A program made the translations under genes and the position numbers. The notes beneath the pieces were generated by a model. That model was not told the origin of the DNA, made no database searches, and was given only the letters and a program-made list of their open reading frames with translations. Below are positions 5,925 through 6,329 of a stretch of DNA of 6,329 nt, piece after piece (within the stretch, counting starts at the first letter, position 1; every line of letters begins with the position of its first letter). The DNA comes from Nostoc sp. CHAB 5834 (GTDB lineage Bacteria > Cyanobacteriota > Cyanobacteriia > Cyanobacteriales > Nostocaceae), in contig JAIVFU010000259.1 of assembly GCA_020829485.1 (NCBI GenBank), positions 1 to 6,329 of the forward strand, given 5' to 3'.

Positions 5925-6329
5925 GCCGCACCGGAACTGAAGAATCTAAACGAACGATACAACGGGCTATCGAGGGGTTCAAAGCAGGTACTATTTTCAA
6001 TAATAGTCTACGCCTGTTTAATGCATTAGGTTATAATACTGAACGGCAGAACCCGCTTGATGAACCCACATTTACCTGTCTGGACGAGACTTATGGTATT
6101 GGCAACCGAATCAATACAGAGAAGGCCCTGGTAAACCAATGGCAGGAAGTGCACCTGCTGTTTCAGCTAACCGAAGGGGAAATGAACCGGCAAATGGGTT
6201 TGTTCGATTCGGGCCGGGTGGATAATACCATTATCGAAGCGTATTTGTTCTTTGCCATTCAGCTTAAACCGGGACAGGCCTATTCCCGCACTAAGCTGGC
6301 CGAAATTACCCGCGAGCTGAACCGGGCTT
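5906..6329 (+). CDS. N-terminus of probable Eco57I-type DNA methylase (partial, runs off window)
   Basis: Open from ATG 5906 to the window edge: 141 codons, with the 3' end missing. An in-frame TAA at 5888-5890 makes 5906 the earliest ATG, so it overlaps the helicase gene's last 19 bases and is probably translationally coupled to it. The visible part is soluble, with segments such as LFNALGYNTERQ (37-48), VHLLFQLTEGEMNRQ (82-96) and VDNTIIEAYLFFAIQL (105-120). From memory, this resembles the N-terminal region of large proteins annotated as Eco57I restriction-modification methylase domain proteins. The segment contains no SAM-binding or NPPY motif, since those would lie beyond the window, so the family call is an inference supported by the helicase neighbour. 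If correct, it would methylate adenine in host DNA and mark self for the nuclease-helicase. The alternative is another uncharacterised defence-operon protein. Confidence 0.6.
   Translation, partial: MVDYKISRTGTEESKRTIQRAIEGFKAGTIFNNSLRLFNALGYNTERQNPLDEPTFTCLDETYGIGNRINTEKALVNQWQEVHLLFQLTEGEMNRQMGLFDSGRVDNTIIEAYLFFAIQLKPGQAYSRTKLAEITRELNRA

Noticed and set aside
1..6329. CRISPR array, tRNA, rRNA or complete insertion sequence.
   Set aside because: No regularly spaced repeats, no cloverleaf-like segment and no transposase with terminal inverted repeats were seen.

Overview
The window looks like an accessory, probably mobile, region of a Bacteroidota genome. A Cytophagales relative of the Spirosoma type is my best guess. 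The clues are two exact matches to the Bacteroidota -7 promoter element TAnnTTTG close to start codons, no clear Shine-Dalgarno sequence before any start, and mid-range GC. The genus is inference; no RNA gene or species marker is present. All supported genes are on the + strand. I saw no tRNA, rRNA, CRISPR array, complete insertion sequence or replication origin.

Left part (1-1684): a 67-residue helix-turn-helix (HTH) protein (34-237) is followed by a 181-base spacer dense in TGTCCCA-like heptamers, one of which overlaps a TAnnTTTG element. Then comes an acidic, HTH-headed coiled-coil protein of unknown function (419-1582), whose C-terminal two thirds contain a previously unlabelled duplicated domain of about 100 residues. 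A 12-bp perfect hairpin (1649-1677) closes this unit as a likely terminator.

Middle part (1685-2552): a non-coding or decayed stretch, with an open frame that resembles the tail of a lost gene, leads into a small serine recombinase (1908-2510). Its C-terminal HTH closely resembles the one in the 67-residue protein. Another TGTCCCA copy lies between the recombinase and the next gene.

Right part (2553-6329): an 1123-residue protein joins an N-terminal phospholipase D-like (HKD) nuclease domain to a Snf2/HepA-type helicase. It overlaps by 19 bases a gene that runs off the window. The start of that second product resembles, from memory, the N-terminus of large Eco57I-type DNA methylases. Together they look like the first two genes of a restriction-like or DISARM/Hma-like anti-phage operon.

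Working model (inference): the small HTH proteins and the recombinase recognise related TGTCCC-type sites. They control or mobilise the accessory block, and the nuclease-helicase plus probable methylase is its defence cargo. A GC change inside the helicase gene (about 36% in sampled N-terminal rows, about 54% in later rows) suggests that the nuclease and helicase parts have different histories.
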